Source: CAVVZJ01 sp963752755 (GTDB taxonomy: Bacteria; Planctomycetota; Planctomycetia; Isosphaerales; Isosphaeraceae). From it: DNA of 64,000 nt. The stretch is from the NCBI GenBank assembly GCA_963752755.1, contig CAVVZJ010000010.1, positions 310,001 to 374,000 on the forward strand. The letters are read 5' to 3'. The notes under the pieces were generated by a model, which searched no databases, was not told the origin of the DNA, and saw only the letters and a program-made list of their open reading frames with translations. Numbering within the stretch: position 1 is the first letter of the stretch; every line of letters starts with the position of its first letter. Positions 51,380-61,000 of this stretch are shown piece by piece. A program made the translations under genes and the position numbers.

Positions 51380-51823
51380 TTCCGCCAGTGCCACCCCGCC
51401 GCGGCCCGCCGTTGATGCTGAGATCGACCGTCGAGGCGAAGATCAGGGCGTTATCGGTGGCTGAGCCGACGTAGAAGTTCAGGAGGTAGGTCTGGCCGAT
51501 CGTCGTCGCGACGTCCTGAGTCACCCCGTTGGTCATCGAGTTCGTGCCGGGGCCGGTCAGGTCGATCCATTGGTCACCGTCCTCTGCCGGGAACAGGATG
51601 CCGTTGGAGGCGTAGTTCGCCCCGATCAGCGCCGCATCGACGCCAACGACCGTCCACCCCGTGATGGCCGTCGAGCCGCCTGGGAAGTCGTGAAGCTGCC
51701 GACCGGGGCAGTCGGGAATCCGAACGACCCATTGGCGATCAGGTCGGCCCTGGCTTCGCCAACGAGCGCGACGGCGAGGCCCGGATCGCGGATGCGATGG
51801 AACGCGAGTGACGATCCAGCATG
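51380..51823 (-). pseudogene. cassette gene: DUF642-like exported protein, broken
   Basis: On the minus strand one frame reads ADLIANGSFGFPTAP with an upstream signal-like stretch. After a frameshift around 51680 it reads ITGWTVVGVDAALIGANYAS, EDGDQWIDLTGPGTNSMTNG, TQDVATTIGQTYLLNFYVGS and DNALIFASTVDLSINGG, then GGTGG. This is the DUF642 / choice-of-anchor pattern of PEP-CTERM-type exported planctomycete proteins. The C-terminal half is absent. It lies between the half site and attC-like site 3. Confidence 0.55.
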
Positions 51824-51840
51824 GACGTTGGCTCCTTAAC

Positions 51841-51941
51841 GCCTAACGACCAAGCTCAGCGGACCGGCCCGCCGAGAGTGACCTATCGCATCAGAGAAAG
51901 CCGCCGCGGCGGGCCGGGTCCGCTGCAGCGCGAGGTTAGGC
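51841..51941 (-). repeat. attC-like site 3
   Basis: 101 bp, gcctaac...gttaggc, arms identical to site 1, own loop. The GIY-YIG-like cassette frame reads through it as NLALQRTRPAA and stops just beyond at 51836. Confidence 0.75.
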
Positions 51942-52491
51942 GCGTCCGCTTGGACCGGAGGCATGATTGCGAAGAAGCCCTCGCACCGCCCTACGACCTC
52001 ATCGAGCGACGCCGTGCGAAACACTTCCGTGTGGAGACGTTCGCAGCCGAGAGACGCAATCGATTGCGGTTTTCTCCCAGAGCCGTCGAGACGGCCACGA
52101 TTTTACGACAGCCGCGAACGGAGCGGAACAACGCAGATGCCGCAGTCGCTCGGGCAGGCTGGCAGCGAAGCCGACTTTAAAGCCGCCCGGGATCGAGTTC
52201 CCGACGTTCCAGTTGGACGAGGTAGAAGACGCTTTCCTCGGCTGACGTGACGCCTTCGGAGCCCTCGACCTCGCTTTCCGCGGAGTCGGCCCCGTTGGTG
52301 ATGACCAGAAGCTCGGCGGTGAGACGCTGGTAGTCGTCCTGGGTGATGTACGCGATGAGCTGATTATTGCCGATCGAGGCGGGCCGCTTGGTCGTCTCGA
52401 TCCCGAGCGCCTTCAGCACCTTGAAGACGGTCTGCTTTCGCTTGCCGTGCTCGGTGGCGACATCGCGAACGGCGATCAGGTCATCGCTCAT
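51942..52491 (-). pseudogene. cassette gene: GIY-YIG/T5orf172-like protein, two frameshifts
   Basis: ATG 52491: MSDDLIAVRDVATEHGKRKQ, TVFKVLKALGIETTKRPASI and QLIAYITQDDYQRLTAELL form a helix-turn-helix-like N-terminus. Then VFYLVQLERRELDPGR enters a T5orf172-type GIY-YIG domain. At about 52178 one extra base breaks the frame. The next frame continues KVGFAASLPERLRHLRCSAP and RLWEKTAIDCVS. A second shift near 52045 gives GCERLHTEVFRTASLDEVVG and RCEGFFAIMPPV. Without the indels it would be a predicted nuclease-like or DNA-binding protein. It starts 18 bases from attC-like site 4. Confidence 0.65.
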
Positions 52492-52508
52492 CGATTCGCC
52501 TCCCCGCC

Positions 52509-52607
52509 GCCTAACGTCCAAGCTCAGCGGACCGGCCCGCCGAGGATGAGCCTCATACTACCAGAAAGCGTTGCGGCGGACCGGGTCCGCTGCACGCAAG
52601 GTTAGGC
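52509..52607 (-). repeat. attC-like site 4
   Basis: 99 bp, gcctaac...gttaggc. It is the most diverged complete copy on its right arm (tgcacgcaag in place of tgcagcgcgag). It lies between the GIY-YIG-like and PEP-CTERM cassettes. Confidence 0.72.
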
Positions 52608-52619
52608 GGGGTTCCCTGA

Positions 52620-52652
52620 CCGGGGCACGAAGACTTTGCCCCGGCCACCCGC
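52620..52652. repeat. REP-like hairpin, copy C
   Basis: Same sequence as copy B at 49658 over 33 of 34 positions, same orientation, about 3 kb away and directly at the 3' end of the PEP-CTERM cassette gene. A more diverged relative is visible at about 54232-54272. Confidence 0.7.
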
Positions 52653-53602
52653 CCGCGACCCGGTAGATGATTCCGACGAGGAGGCCGAGGGAGGTGAGCA
52701 CAAACGCCGGTGGCTCGGGCACGACGCGGACCAGCATGACGTTGTTCGTGCCGCTGACCACCGCGAACGCCTGGTCGAACACCTGCGGATCGGGTTCCGG
52801 ATTGACATCCAATTGGACGAGCGCAAGTCCGTAGGGATGCCGCCGGCGTCGGAGCCGCCCGAGCAACTTGGCCGTCGCGGTCCCAGGGAACACGAAGACG
52901 GCCGCTCGATCGGGGGGAGCGGCGACGCTCGTCGTCGGGCCGAAGCCGTGATCGGCCGCGCTCGCCCGCGGTGAGGACCGTATTGGAAGCGAGGAAATCG
53001 AGCCGCAGGCCGGCGTCCTCCAGGGAAGTTCCGTCCGCCATCGTGAACGACGTCAGGGTCATCTGGTCGCGCGTGTTCCCGAGAGGGAGCCCACGAACGA
53101 GATGTTATCCGAGAAGTCGAGGATCACGCTGACGCTGCCGCCAAAGAAACCGCCGAGGCCGTTGTCGCCGAGGCCGATGATACATTGAGGATGCCTGGCC
53201 GACGGTGAGGGTGAGAGGCCAGAAGCTGAGGTCCACGATCCCGAAGCCAGTACCGCTCGGGAGCGTCCCGGTCAACGGGGCCAGGACCCCGGTCGTGTCC
53301 GGGGCCCCTCCCCCGGCCGAATAGGCGATGCTCCCGATCTCGGGGACCGCCCCGGCCTGGTCGACCCCGAAGTGGATCCCCATGTCGCCGAAGCCGAACC
53401 CGGGAGCCGCGAATCGATTGACTTCCCCGAGCAGATGAAAGTTGGCCTTCAGGTCAATCATCTCCGCCTCGGCCCGCCCCCCTGCGACGACTGCAATGAT
53501 CAGGACGGTCAGGGCTGCCCGCTTTCGAGTCATTCTGACAACGGCACTGGGTAACAGGATGGACCCGAAGGCCTGCGACGGGTCGAGCAGGCGTGTCCTC
53601 AT
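52653..53602 (-). pseudogene. cassette gene: PEP-CTERM exported protein, frameshifted
   Basis: The first frame (ATG 53533, or 53602) has signal peptide ALTVLIIAVVAGGRAEA, then MIDLKANFHLLGEVNRFAAP, FGDMGIHFGVDQAGAVPEIG and GTGFGIVDLSFWPLTLTVGQ. Near 53185 it shifts. Other frames hold DQMTLTSFTMADGTSLEDAG and LRLDFLASNTVLTAGERG, and finally VNPEPDPQVFDQAFAVVSGT with the sorting signal VPEPPAFVLTSLGLLVGIIY and basic end. PEP-CTERM proteins are cleaved and anchored or released by exosortase. At least two frameshifts make it non-functional as read. Confidence 0.7.
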
Positions 53603-53692
53603 GGCAACTCTCCGTGTCTGGGACGCGATCGTGATAAGGCCGTTGATGAACCGAGAGGAATGGCGGCAGTGCCGCCATCGGAGACCTCCGCC

Positions 53693-53791
53693 GCCTAACA
53701 AATTAGCTCAGCGGACCGGCCACACACCGGGACACTCCGCACGATCATAACACGCCCGCGTGGCCGGGTCCGCTGCAGCGCGAGGTTAGGC
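53693..53791 (-). repeat. attC-like site 5
   Basis: 99 bp, gcctaac...gttaggc. The left arm is the most diverged (aaattagctcagcggaccgg, then ccacacaccggg), the right arm standard, so pairing is poorer. It overlaps the last 16 codons of the small membrane-protein gene 53745-54038. Confidence 0.7.
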
Positions 53792-54038
53792 GGCGCCGCC
53801 AGAGGGACTCGGCCGCCAGGACGCCGAGAACCGCCCCCAGCGGCGCGGCGACCGGGATGCCGATGTGCGAGGCGATGTCTATCGATCGGCTCGGGACGGC
53901 CTTGCCGCGGCGGAAGGGCTGCCCGTCTCGCGCGGCGGCGAAGCCGAGCCCGACGGCGATCGCGAAGATCGTGGCGAGGATTCCCCCGACGGCGATGCCC
54001 CGAAGCCAGTACGACGCGCGGCCGGTGGCGAGTGTCAT
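53745..54038 (-). CDS. cassette gene: small membrane protein
   Basis: 97 residues from ATG 54038. Two hydrophobic helices: YWLRGIAVGGILATIFAIAV with GLGFAAA, and GIPVAAPLGAVLGVLAAESL. The C-terminal tail (RRLTSRCSGPGHAGVL) is encoded by attC-like site 5, a hallmark of cassette genes whose frames run into the recombination site. The start lies 12 bases from a lone gcctaac at 54050-54056. Function unknown. Confidence 0.6.
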   Translation of the reverse strand: MTLATGRASYWLRGIAVGGILATIFAIAVGLGFAAARDGQPFRRGKAVPSRSIDIASHIGIPVAAPLGAVLGVLAAESLWRRRLTSRCSGPGHAGVL

Positions 54039-54049
54039 CGGGTTGAGCC

Positions 54050-54056
54050 GCCTAAC
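54050..54056 (-). repeat. isolated attC/attI-like core (gcctaac)
   Basis: On the minus strand this reads gttaggc, the GTTRRRY core, immediately upstream of the last cassette gene. No second arm matching sites 1-5 is seen on its right side, so it may be the attI-like or worn end of the array. A 7-base match alone is weak. Position is the main argument. Confidence 0.35.
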
Positions 54057-54528
54057 CTTGGTTTCTACGGACGAACGGGCTGTGTTAGAACACGTCCAAT
54101 TGTCCGCATAATCCCACACAGTTGTTGAGTATGCCTTTGCCGGCCGCCACGTGCAACGGCCGGGCCGCGATTATGCGGACTTTGGTGCGCCGGCGATTGC
54201 GGACGGATCTCGGCAGGTCACGGCGGCGGGGTGGCCGGGGCAAAGCGAGTCTTCGAGCGTGTCCCCAGGGCGCCAACGACTTCGGCGGTCTCCGCAGCAC
54301 GGGGCGGTCGGAAGGCCGGGTTCGAGGGGGGGGGAGAAGCGGGGAAGCGAGCGGTACGAAGAACGGCGGTGGGCCGTCGTGGCAGGCGACTTGAGGATAA
54401 TTTCAAAAATGGGTGATAGCCTCTCGCCTTTTTTTCGAAAGTAAAGGAGTCAACCGACGCGACCACGTCGGTCGCTCCTGCGCTCCGCCGACCCCGATCG
54501 CCACCCTTGACGCCGAGGGCTCTCACCG
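54057..54528. other. intergenic right of the cassette array
   Basis: No integron integrase or other gene was recognised in about 470 bases. It includes a diverged REP-like hairpin (about 54232-54272, ggccggggcaaagcgagtct) and a run of G at 54331-54338. Confidence 0.4.
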
Positions 54529-55749
54529 ATGCCGTCCCAACCCGACGCCTCCACGCCCCCGCCCTGCGACCCTTCCCCCGCCCCGGCCCCGCGACTCACC
54601 CGCGCCACCGGCCCGAAGACCGTCGCCGGCAAGGCGAGAAGCCGGGCCAACGCCGTCAGGCACGGGATGCGCTGCCAGGTCGTCGAGCCGCCCGACCAGC
54701 GCGACAAGATCGATCACCGCGTCGCCGAATGGACCGACGCCCTCCAGCCTACCAACGCCGTCCAGCGCTGGCTCGTCGCCCGAGCCGCCACCGCCTCCGT
54801 CCGACTCGACCGCTGCGTCGAACGCGAGAACCTCGCCCTCGAAGAGACCACCGCCGACGCCGAACGCACCTTCGTCCGACGCCGCCGCGCCTGGGCCCGC
54901 CGCACCGGCCAGAACCTCGAAACCGAGCACGCCAAAGCCTACCGCCGCCTGACCTCCTCCGCCTTCGGTTGCGACTGGTTGATCGCCCGCCTCGACGAGC
55001 TGGCCCGCGACCTGGAAATCGCCGGCGGCTACTGGTCCCGCGCCGAGTTCCTCCGCGCCGTCGCCCTCTTCGGCATCGACCCGCTGCGCATCCCGCCCGA
55101 TCATCCGACCGTCGCCCGGCTCTACCGTGACGTGCTCACCGCCGACAAGTCCCCCGACCCCGACGCCGTCGATTTCTTCCTCAAGCTCGACACCAAGTCC
55201 CTCGAACCCGCCGACCGCGCCGACCGACACCGCCAGACTCTCGGCGACCGCGACGACGCCCGCCAATCCCTCCTGGCCGCCGTCCGCCACGAGCAGGCGC
55301 GGCTGCAACGTCTCCGCGAGGTCCTCTGGGCCGAGCACGACGCCCCCATCCTCGAAGCGGCTTGCGCCCACGCCCGTACCTTCGACCCCAGCCCCGAGGC
55401 GACGCTCGCCCGACGCTACGAGGCGTCCCAAGCCCTGGAACTCCACCGCCACCTCGACGACTTCCACCGCGCCCGTCGCGAAAGCGACGCCCCGGACGCG
55501 TCTCTGGCGCCGAACGAACTTCAAAATGGGCAGAATTGCGACATAAAACTTGAATCTCCAATCATTTCAGAAACCACATCGGCGGCGTTGCCTGCGTCCC
55601 CCTGGCGTCCCGGAGGCGTCGGAGAGGCGTCGCCGGCGCGTCGCCGGCGCGTGCCGAGAGCGTCGTCGGGGGATTCGCGAGGCGAGAAGGAGGAGGGCTC
55701 TCTCCGAGTCGCGGAGGACGCAGAAACCGGAGAGGCCGAGAGCGGATAA
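54529..55749 (+). CDS. conserved hypothetical protein (GPKTxxGKxRSxxNAxxHG family)
   Basis: 406 residues. The N-terminus has LTRATGPKTVAGKARSRANA followed by VRHGM, a motif common to many bacterial hypothetical proteins of unknown role. A largely alpha-helical, Arg- and Glu-rich body follows (NAVQRWLVARAATASVRLDR, LDELARDLEIAGGYWSRAEF), with a low-complexity basic C-terminus. ATG 54529. No catalytic motif, signal peptide or membrane helix. A decayed relative of its C-terminus is seen inverted at 40140-40345, so the gene family may move or duplicate. Confidence 0.7.
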   Translation: MPSQPDASTPPPCDPSPAPAPRLTRATGPKTVAGKARSRANAVRHGMRCQVVEPPDQRDKIDHRVAEWTDALQPTNAVQRWLVARAATASVRLDRCVERENLALEETTADAERTFVRRRRAWARRTGQNLETEHAKAYRRLTSSAFGCDWLIARLDELARDLEIAGGYWSRAEFLRAVALFGIDPLRIPPDHPTVARLYRDVLTADKSPDPDAVDFFLKLDTKSLEPADRADRHRQTLGDRDDARQSLLAAVRHEQARLQRLREVLWAEHDAPILEAACAHARTFDPSPEATLARRYEASQALELHRHLDDFHRARRESDAPDASLAPNELQNGQNCDIKLESPIISETTSAALPASPWRPGGVGEASPARRRRVPRASSGDSRGEKEEGSLRVAEDAETGEAESG

Positions 55750-55915
55750 GAGCGAGCCTGGACCGTCGCGTCCGGCCCTCGGTCTCGCTCTCCTGTATCC
55801 TGGCCACCTCGGTCTTCCGGGCAACTGTAGTGCAGATCTCCGGATTGAGCGATATGTTACGAAGAATCAGAATTCCCGGATCGACTCAGAGACCTCATCG
55901 GACACTCGGTGGATC

Positions 55916-57517
55916 ATGAAGAAGAACTCCTTGATCACTCGTCGGGATTTCCTCGAAGGCGCCTCGGCGGTCGCACTCGCCGTCCCATGGAACCGAGTCG
56001 CGCGCGGTGGTGAATCGGAAGGCCCCCATCAGGCGACGGGTGTGCGCGTCGGCGAGGTCTCCGAGACATCGGCCCTGGTCTGGACGCGGCTCACGAGGTT
56101 CCCGCAGCGGAATCAAGACGGCGTGGTCTTCGCCACGAAGGTGGATCGGCGGAACCCACGCCCGGTCACCGTCCCTGTCGAGCAAATCGAAGGGGCGTGT
56201 CCCGGCATGACCGGCCGGGTTCGACTCCGTTACGGATTGAACGAGGATCTGAGCGACGCGGAGGAGACCGGATGGGTCGAGGTGTCGCGGGACACCGACT
56301 TCATTCATCAGTTTCGGCTCGACGGACTGAAGCCAGATAGCAAGTACCATTACGTCAGCCAGGCCGCGGCCGATGGCCGTCCCGGGAGCGAGTTTCGCGG
56401 CCAGTTCGATACCGCGCCGGACGCCTCGACGCCCAGCGCGTTTCGGTTCTGCGTGATGACCTGCCAGGGCTACCCCGACCGTGATCATCCGGATGGGCAC
56501 CCGATCTATCCCTCGATGCTGGCGCTGGCGCCGAAATTCGTCGTGATGACCGGGGATCTGGTCTATTACGACAGCAACGAGCCCCGCGCGGTGACTCCGG
56601 CATTGGCACGCCTGCACTGGGAGAGGATGTTCAGCCTGCCGAGATTGATCGCGATGTTGCGGAATACGTCGAGCTACTGGCTCAAGGACGATCACGATAC
56701 GCTCAGCGACGATTCCTGGCCGGGCATGAAGGCGGGCGAGCTGACCTATGCCGAGGGTCAGAAGATCTTTCGCCAGCAGGCTCCGATCAGCGACCGGAGC
56801 TATCGCACGTTCCGATGGGGACGCGACCTTCAGGTCTGGTTCACCGACGGCCGCGACTTCCGTTCCCCGAACACGATGCCCGACGGACCAGACAAGACGA
56901 TCTGGGGGGCCGACCAGAAGGCGTGGTTTCAGCGCACGGTCCGGGAAAGTGATGCCACCTGGAAGGTGCTCATCAGCCCGACGCCGCTGGTGGGGCCGGA
57001 CCGACCGACCAAGAATGACAACCACTCCAATGCTGGCTTCGCCCACGAGGGTGACGAGATCCGCAAGTGGCTGCAAGTGCACGCGCCGGACAACTTCTTC
57101 ATCGTCTGCGGCGACCGGCACTGGCAGTATCACTCCGTGCACCCGGAGACGGGGACCCAGGAGTTCAGCGTCGGAGCCGCGAGCGATTCCCACGCTGGCG
57201 GTTCACCCGGCGAGAATCCGCGCTATCACCGCTTCCACCGCGTGAAGGGAGGCTTTCTCAGCGTGGAGCTGCGCCCCGAGGGCCGGCAGAGCGTCATCGC
57301 CTTCCAGCTCCGTGACATCGACGGCGCGGTCGTTTACGAGGCCCGCTTCCGGCGCGGTGTCCTGAGGTTCCCGACGGCTCAGCCTACAATAATCTGCTAT
57401 ATATGTGATATCATGCTGAATCCGTTAGCCGGAACGGGTCGTCGTCGCTGGGGGCCGATCATTCGTCTCGCTGCGCCTCGCCGTCAGGTCCGCCGCACCG
57501 GGTCGCTCGGAGGATGA
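55916..57517 (+). CDS. PhoD-type alkaline phosphatase/phosphodiesterase, Tat-exported
   Basis: From ATG 55916: twin-arginine signal LITRRDFLEGASAVALAVPW, N-terminal Ig-like PhoD_N domain (GVRVGEVSETSALVWTRLTR), then the metallophosphatase core with FVVMTGDLVYYDS (metal Asp), YWLKDDHDTLSDDSWPGMKA, VLISPTPLVGPDRP and NFFIVCGDRHWQYHSVHP (His pair). It releases phosphate from esters or teichoic-like polymers outside the cell. The last 45 residues after VVYEARFRRG are basic and unlike the family, suggesting the natural stop was lost to a small indel. An open extension upstream to 55550 has no family character. Confidence 0.88.
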   Translation: MKKNSLITRRDFLEGASAVALAVPWNRVARGGESEGPHQATGVRVGEVSETSALVWTRLTRFPQRNQDGVVFATKVDRRNPRPVTVPVEQIEGACPGMTGRVRLRYGLNEDLSDAEETGWVEVSRDTDFIHQFRLDGLKPDSKYHYVSQAAADGRPGSEFRGQFDTAPDASTPSAFRFCVMTCQGYPDRDHPDGHPIYPSMLALAPKFVVMTGDLVYYDSNEPRAVTPALARLHWERMFSLPRLIAMLRNTSSYWLKDDHDTLSDDSWPGMKAGELTYAEGQKIFRQQAPISDRSYRTFRWGRDLQVWFTDGRDFRSPNTMPDGPDKTIWGADQKAWFQRTVRESDATWKVLISPTPLVGPDRPTKNDNHSNAGFAHEGDEIRKWLQVHAPDNFFIVCGDRHWQYHSVHPETGTQEFSVGAASDSHAGGSPGENPRYHRFHRVKGGFLSVELRPEGRQSVIAFQLRDIDGAVVYEARFRRGVLRFPTAQPTIICYICDIMLNPLAGTGRRRWGPIIRLAAPRRQVRRTGSLGG

Positions 57518-57530
57518 GGAGAGCCACGGC

Positions 57531-58064
57531 ATGGAAGAGTCACGCAAGCCGGCCTGGCTGGATCACGCTCGCCGGTACTATTCCCTGATCGGAGAGGAGT
57601 CGGTCCAACCCGTGAGCGTCTTCGATGCGACCGACGGCGACGAGGCGAGCAGCGAGTTGCCGGGGACGCTCTGCTTGCGCCTGGAGCCTCGGTTTCGCGA
57701 TTCACCGAGGCTGCGGGTGCTCGATGCCGGCGGGCGCGAGGGGGGCGTCATTCACCCTGAGAGGCTGGTGCCCGGCATGCGATACGCGATGCGTCGGAAC
57801 GGTGAACTTCTGTGGACACAGTCGGTCCGTTCGATCGCCTGCAAGCGTCACGCATTGAAGCTGGCTCATGGCGATTCCTGGATATTCGACACGCCATTCT
57901 TCTGGTGGCAGCACTTGACAGGCACCGCTCACGGTGCCCCGAGGCTGCTGGGCTGCGTCGGCCCGGTGATGTGGATGTGGCTCATGTGGATCGAGCCCGG
58001 CCGGGATACGTCGGATTTGCTGGCGGCTGTCGCGTTCATGCACAGACAATGGTTCCATAGGTAA
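57531..58064 (+). CDS. hypothetical protein, possibly LURP-one-like fold
   Basis: 177 residues from ATG 57531 with GGAGGATGAGGAGAG upstream. Features: LRLEPRFRDSPRLRVLDAGG, REGGVIHPERLVPGMRYAMR, LLWTQSVRSIACKRHALKLA, DSWIFDTPFFWWQHLTG, and a hydrophobic VMWMWLMWIEPG before a helical end. Repeated short beta strands followed by a hydrophobic helix recall LURP-one/Tubby-like proteins, but I cannot confirm this. It is convergent with the following minus-strand gene, leaving only two bases between them. Confidence 0.55.
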   Translation: MEESRKPAWLDHARRYYSLIGEESVQPVSVFDATDGDEASSELPGTLCLRLEPRFRDSPRLRVLDAGGREGGVIHPERLVPGMRYAMRRNGELLWTQSVRSIACKRHALKLAHGDSWIFDTPFFWWQHLTGTAHGAPRLLGCVGPVMWMWLMWIEPGRDTSDLLAAVAFMHRQWFHR

Positions 58065-58066
58065 TG

Positions 58067-61000
58067 TTAGTTCTGCCCATCGGGGATCTCGTGCAAGGTG
58101 TACGCCCCGGTGGGATGCACGAGCGGTTGGCCGGACGCCGAGCGGACGCCGGAGGCGTCGATCCGATAGACGCGATCCTTCACGAGTCTCGAGATCGTCA
58201 GATCGACGCTGAGCCCGTCGGCCGAGACGGAGACGCGATCGAGCGCGGCCCGGCTGCGGTCCAGCTCGGGCGAGCCGTAGGAGCCGGTGTATTCGTAGCG
58301 GTAGTGGTCGAGGCGATACGACGCCGGGTCGGCGGCGGAGGGGGGATCGACAGGGGCCGTGAAGGTGATCCGGAAACCACGCGGGCGGACGCGGATCGTG
58401 CGCATCTCGAAGGGCGTCGGGCCGGTGTACTCGATGCCGAAGAGGGCACCGCGGTCGGGCTGGGCCATCCAGCCGGGCTCGGTGATCCCGCCGACGTAGA
58501 GTCGGCCCCCCGGCCCAAACGCCAAGGTGACCGGGCCGAGGAGTCCCTGGCCCCAGAAGGGGAAGCAGGCCCCCTGGTACTGGCCGTTAACCCGCTCCAC
58601 GTCGGCCCGGATGAGGGCGCCGCCGAACATCAACTCGGCCAGGAAGAACTGGCCGGCGAACGGCCCGAACTTGCCGCCGGTGGTGTCGCAGGCGACGCCG
58701 TTGATCGACCGAGCCCAGCCGTAGGGCACCCAGACGGCGGCTTTCCCGGCCGGGAGCGTGGCATGCTGTTTCTGTTCGGGGTTCGGGAAGCCGTAGAAGC
58801 GGCCCTCGTCCAGGTGGCAGAGCTTGTTGGCGGCGACCCACTCGCCCTGGTTGTCGGTGAAGAAGACTCCGCCCTCGGGGCCGACGCACCAGCCCAGAGG
58901 GTTGCGAAGCCCGAACGCGAGTTCGCGCGGCTCGCGTCCCGGCTCCAGACGCAGAACCCCACCGGAGCCGGGGAGGGTCCGGTTGGCGTAGGGGGCATAG
59001 CTGAGGATGAAGCCGCCGGTGGTGTCTCGCACCAGGCCGTAGGCGTAATCGTAGGTGTCCGCGACGCCGTGCGGCAGCGCGGCCACGCGGTCGAACCGGT
59101 CGGCGGTGCCGTCGCCGTCGGTGTCGGTGATCCGGGTGAGGTTGCGACGGTGCAGGACGTACAGGGCGTCGTCCTCGGCGAGCATCGAGAGCGCGTCCTG
59201 GAAGAGGCCGCCAGCGTAGTTCTCGAAGCGGGCCGACCGGGCGTCGTCCGGGTTGCGAAGGACGAAGAGTTCGCCGGTCTTCAGGGAGGCGACGAAGACG
59301 CGGCCGTCCTTCGGGTGGACAGCCAGGGCGCCGGGCATGATCCGATCCTCGCCGGAGACGGTCCTGGGGCGCGGGTAGGCGATGGCCCGGTAGCCGGGGC
59401 GTTCGAGGGTTCCCTCGATGTGGCCGGGGTCGATGATCGTATGGCCTTCCCAGGCGGGCGCGGGGCGGGCCGGCGGCAAGTCGTGGCGGATCGTCGCGGC
59501 GATGATGCCCGAGGCGTCGGGCATCAGGCGGACCGCGAGGGCGTCGGGCGACGTGGCGACGTGGGCCTCGCCGATCGACGCGGTGAGCCGGACGGCGGGC
59601 GAGCCGAGCGATGGGGCCGTCAGCGCCACGGACGCCCCCCGGGGACGTCCATCAGCCGGAGGGACCGCGAGAGACGGCCTCCGTCGGCGCCGCGTTCGAT
59701 CCGCAACGTTTCTTCGAGCTCCACGCCGACCTGCGGGCCGAAGCGGAGCCGCCAGCGGAAGCGGACGCCGTCGGGCAGGCGATCGTAGCCGCGAAGCTCC
59801 CGGTCGGCGGTCGTGGCCGGTTGGCCGGGACGAACGAGATGGAGCGACGGCTCGGTGGCGGGACCGTCCCCGATCGGCGTTCCGGAGGCGAGGAACCGCC
59901 GCCGGCGTGCCTCGACGTCGCGGAGGATGCGGGCGCCGGTCAGGAGGCTGTGGGGGGCGCCGGTGGACAGGTCGTAGATCAACAGGTCGTTGCGGCCGTC
60001 GAGAACGCAGATCGATTCCACGATCGCGCCTTCAGACAGTTGGATGGGGATCTGGGCGACCAGGGGCGGTTCGCCGGGCGAGGGCGACGCGATCGACAGC
60101 GGGGGTGGCGGCTTCGGGGCAGGGGCCTGCGTCCCGGCCGCGAGGTAGCTCCAGAGGGCGTCCTTCTGCTTCGCCGGGTCGCCGCCGAGGATCGAGGGCA
60201 GGGTCGCCGGCTGGCCCCGCTCGAAGATCGCGGGCATCGGCGTGCCCGGGTAAAAGCGTTCCGGGCCCTCCAGGAAGCGGTCGAACCAGTCGCGCCGGAG
60301 GCGAGCGACGACCCGCGTCAGGTCCGGGCCGATCGCGCCAGGGTCGGGCTGGGAAAACAGCTTGCCGCCCCAGGCGTGGCAGGCGATGCAGCTATACCCC
60401 TGGGTCCCGACCAGGGCCGGGCCGTTGAGCGTCCCCGTCGTCGGGTCCTCGACCGGCCGCGGCGGCGGGTCGTCGTCGAGCCATTCGCCGTCGGCCTCGG
60501 CCAGCGCCTGGACGAACGTCTCCGCGTCGGGACCGAAGGCCGGCATCCGGTAGGAATAGCCGGGGTGCCTCGGCGTGGCGATGCCCTCGCGGACCGTCGC
60601 GACCAGGTAGGAGCGACGGAGCTTGCGGTGGGGGTTGGTCAACCGCGGCGTGCGCTGGTAGGGGAGCGATTCGAGGTAGGCACCGCCGAGGTTGGCCCCG
60701 ATCGCCTCGATCGGCGGCGGCCGGTCGCTGTCGCGCTGGTGGCAGCGGACGCAGCCGGCCCGCTCCAGTCGTCGCTGGCGATCGGCGAAGGGCGACAGGT
60801 GGTTCTCACGCGGGGCCACGGCGAGGAAGGCGGTCAGCGCCTCCCGCGTCGGTCCGTCAAGCCGATAGCGCGGCGACGACTCCGGATGATCGGAAAGGCA
60901 GCCCTCGGCGACCTCCGTGAGCGGGACATCCCCCGGCGCGGACGGACCGAGGCCGGGATGGCACGAATGACAGCCCTTCTCGCGGGCCAGTGCGACCGCC

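Noticed and set aside
49972..53791. The repeated palindromes as a CRISPR array
   Set aside because: Units are about 100 bp, imperfect palindromes with variable centres, spaced 0.5-1.2 kb apart with genes between them. No short regular spacers and no cas genes.
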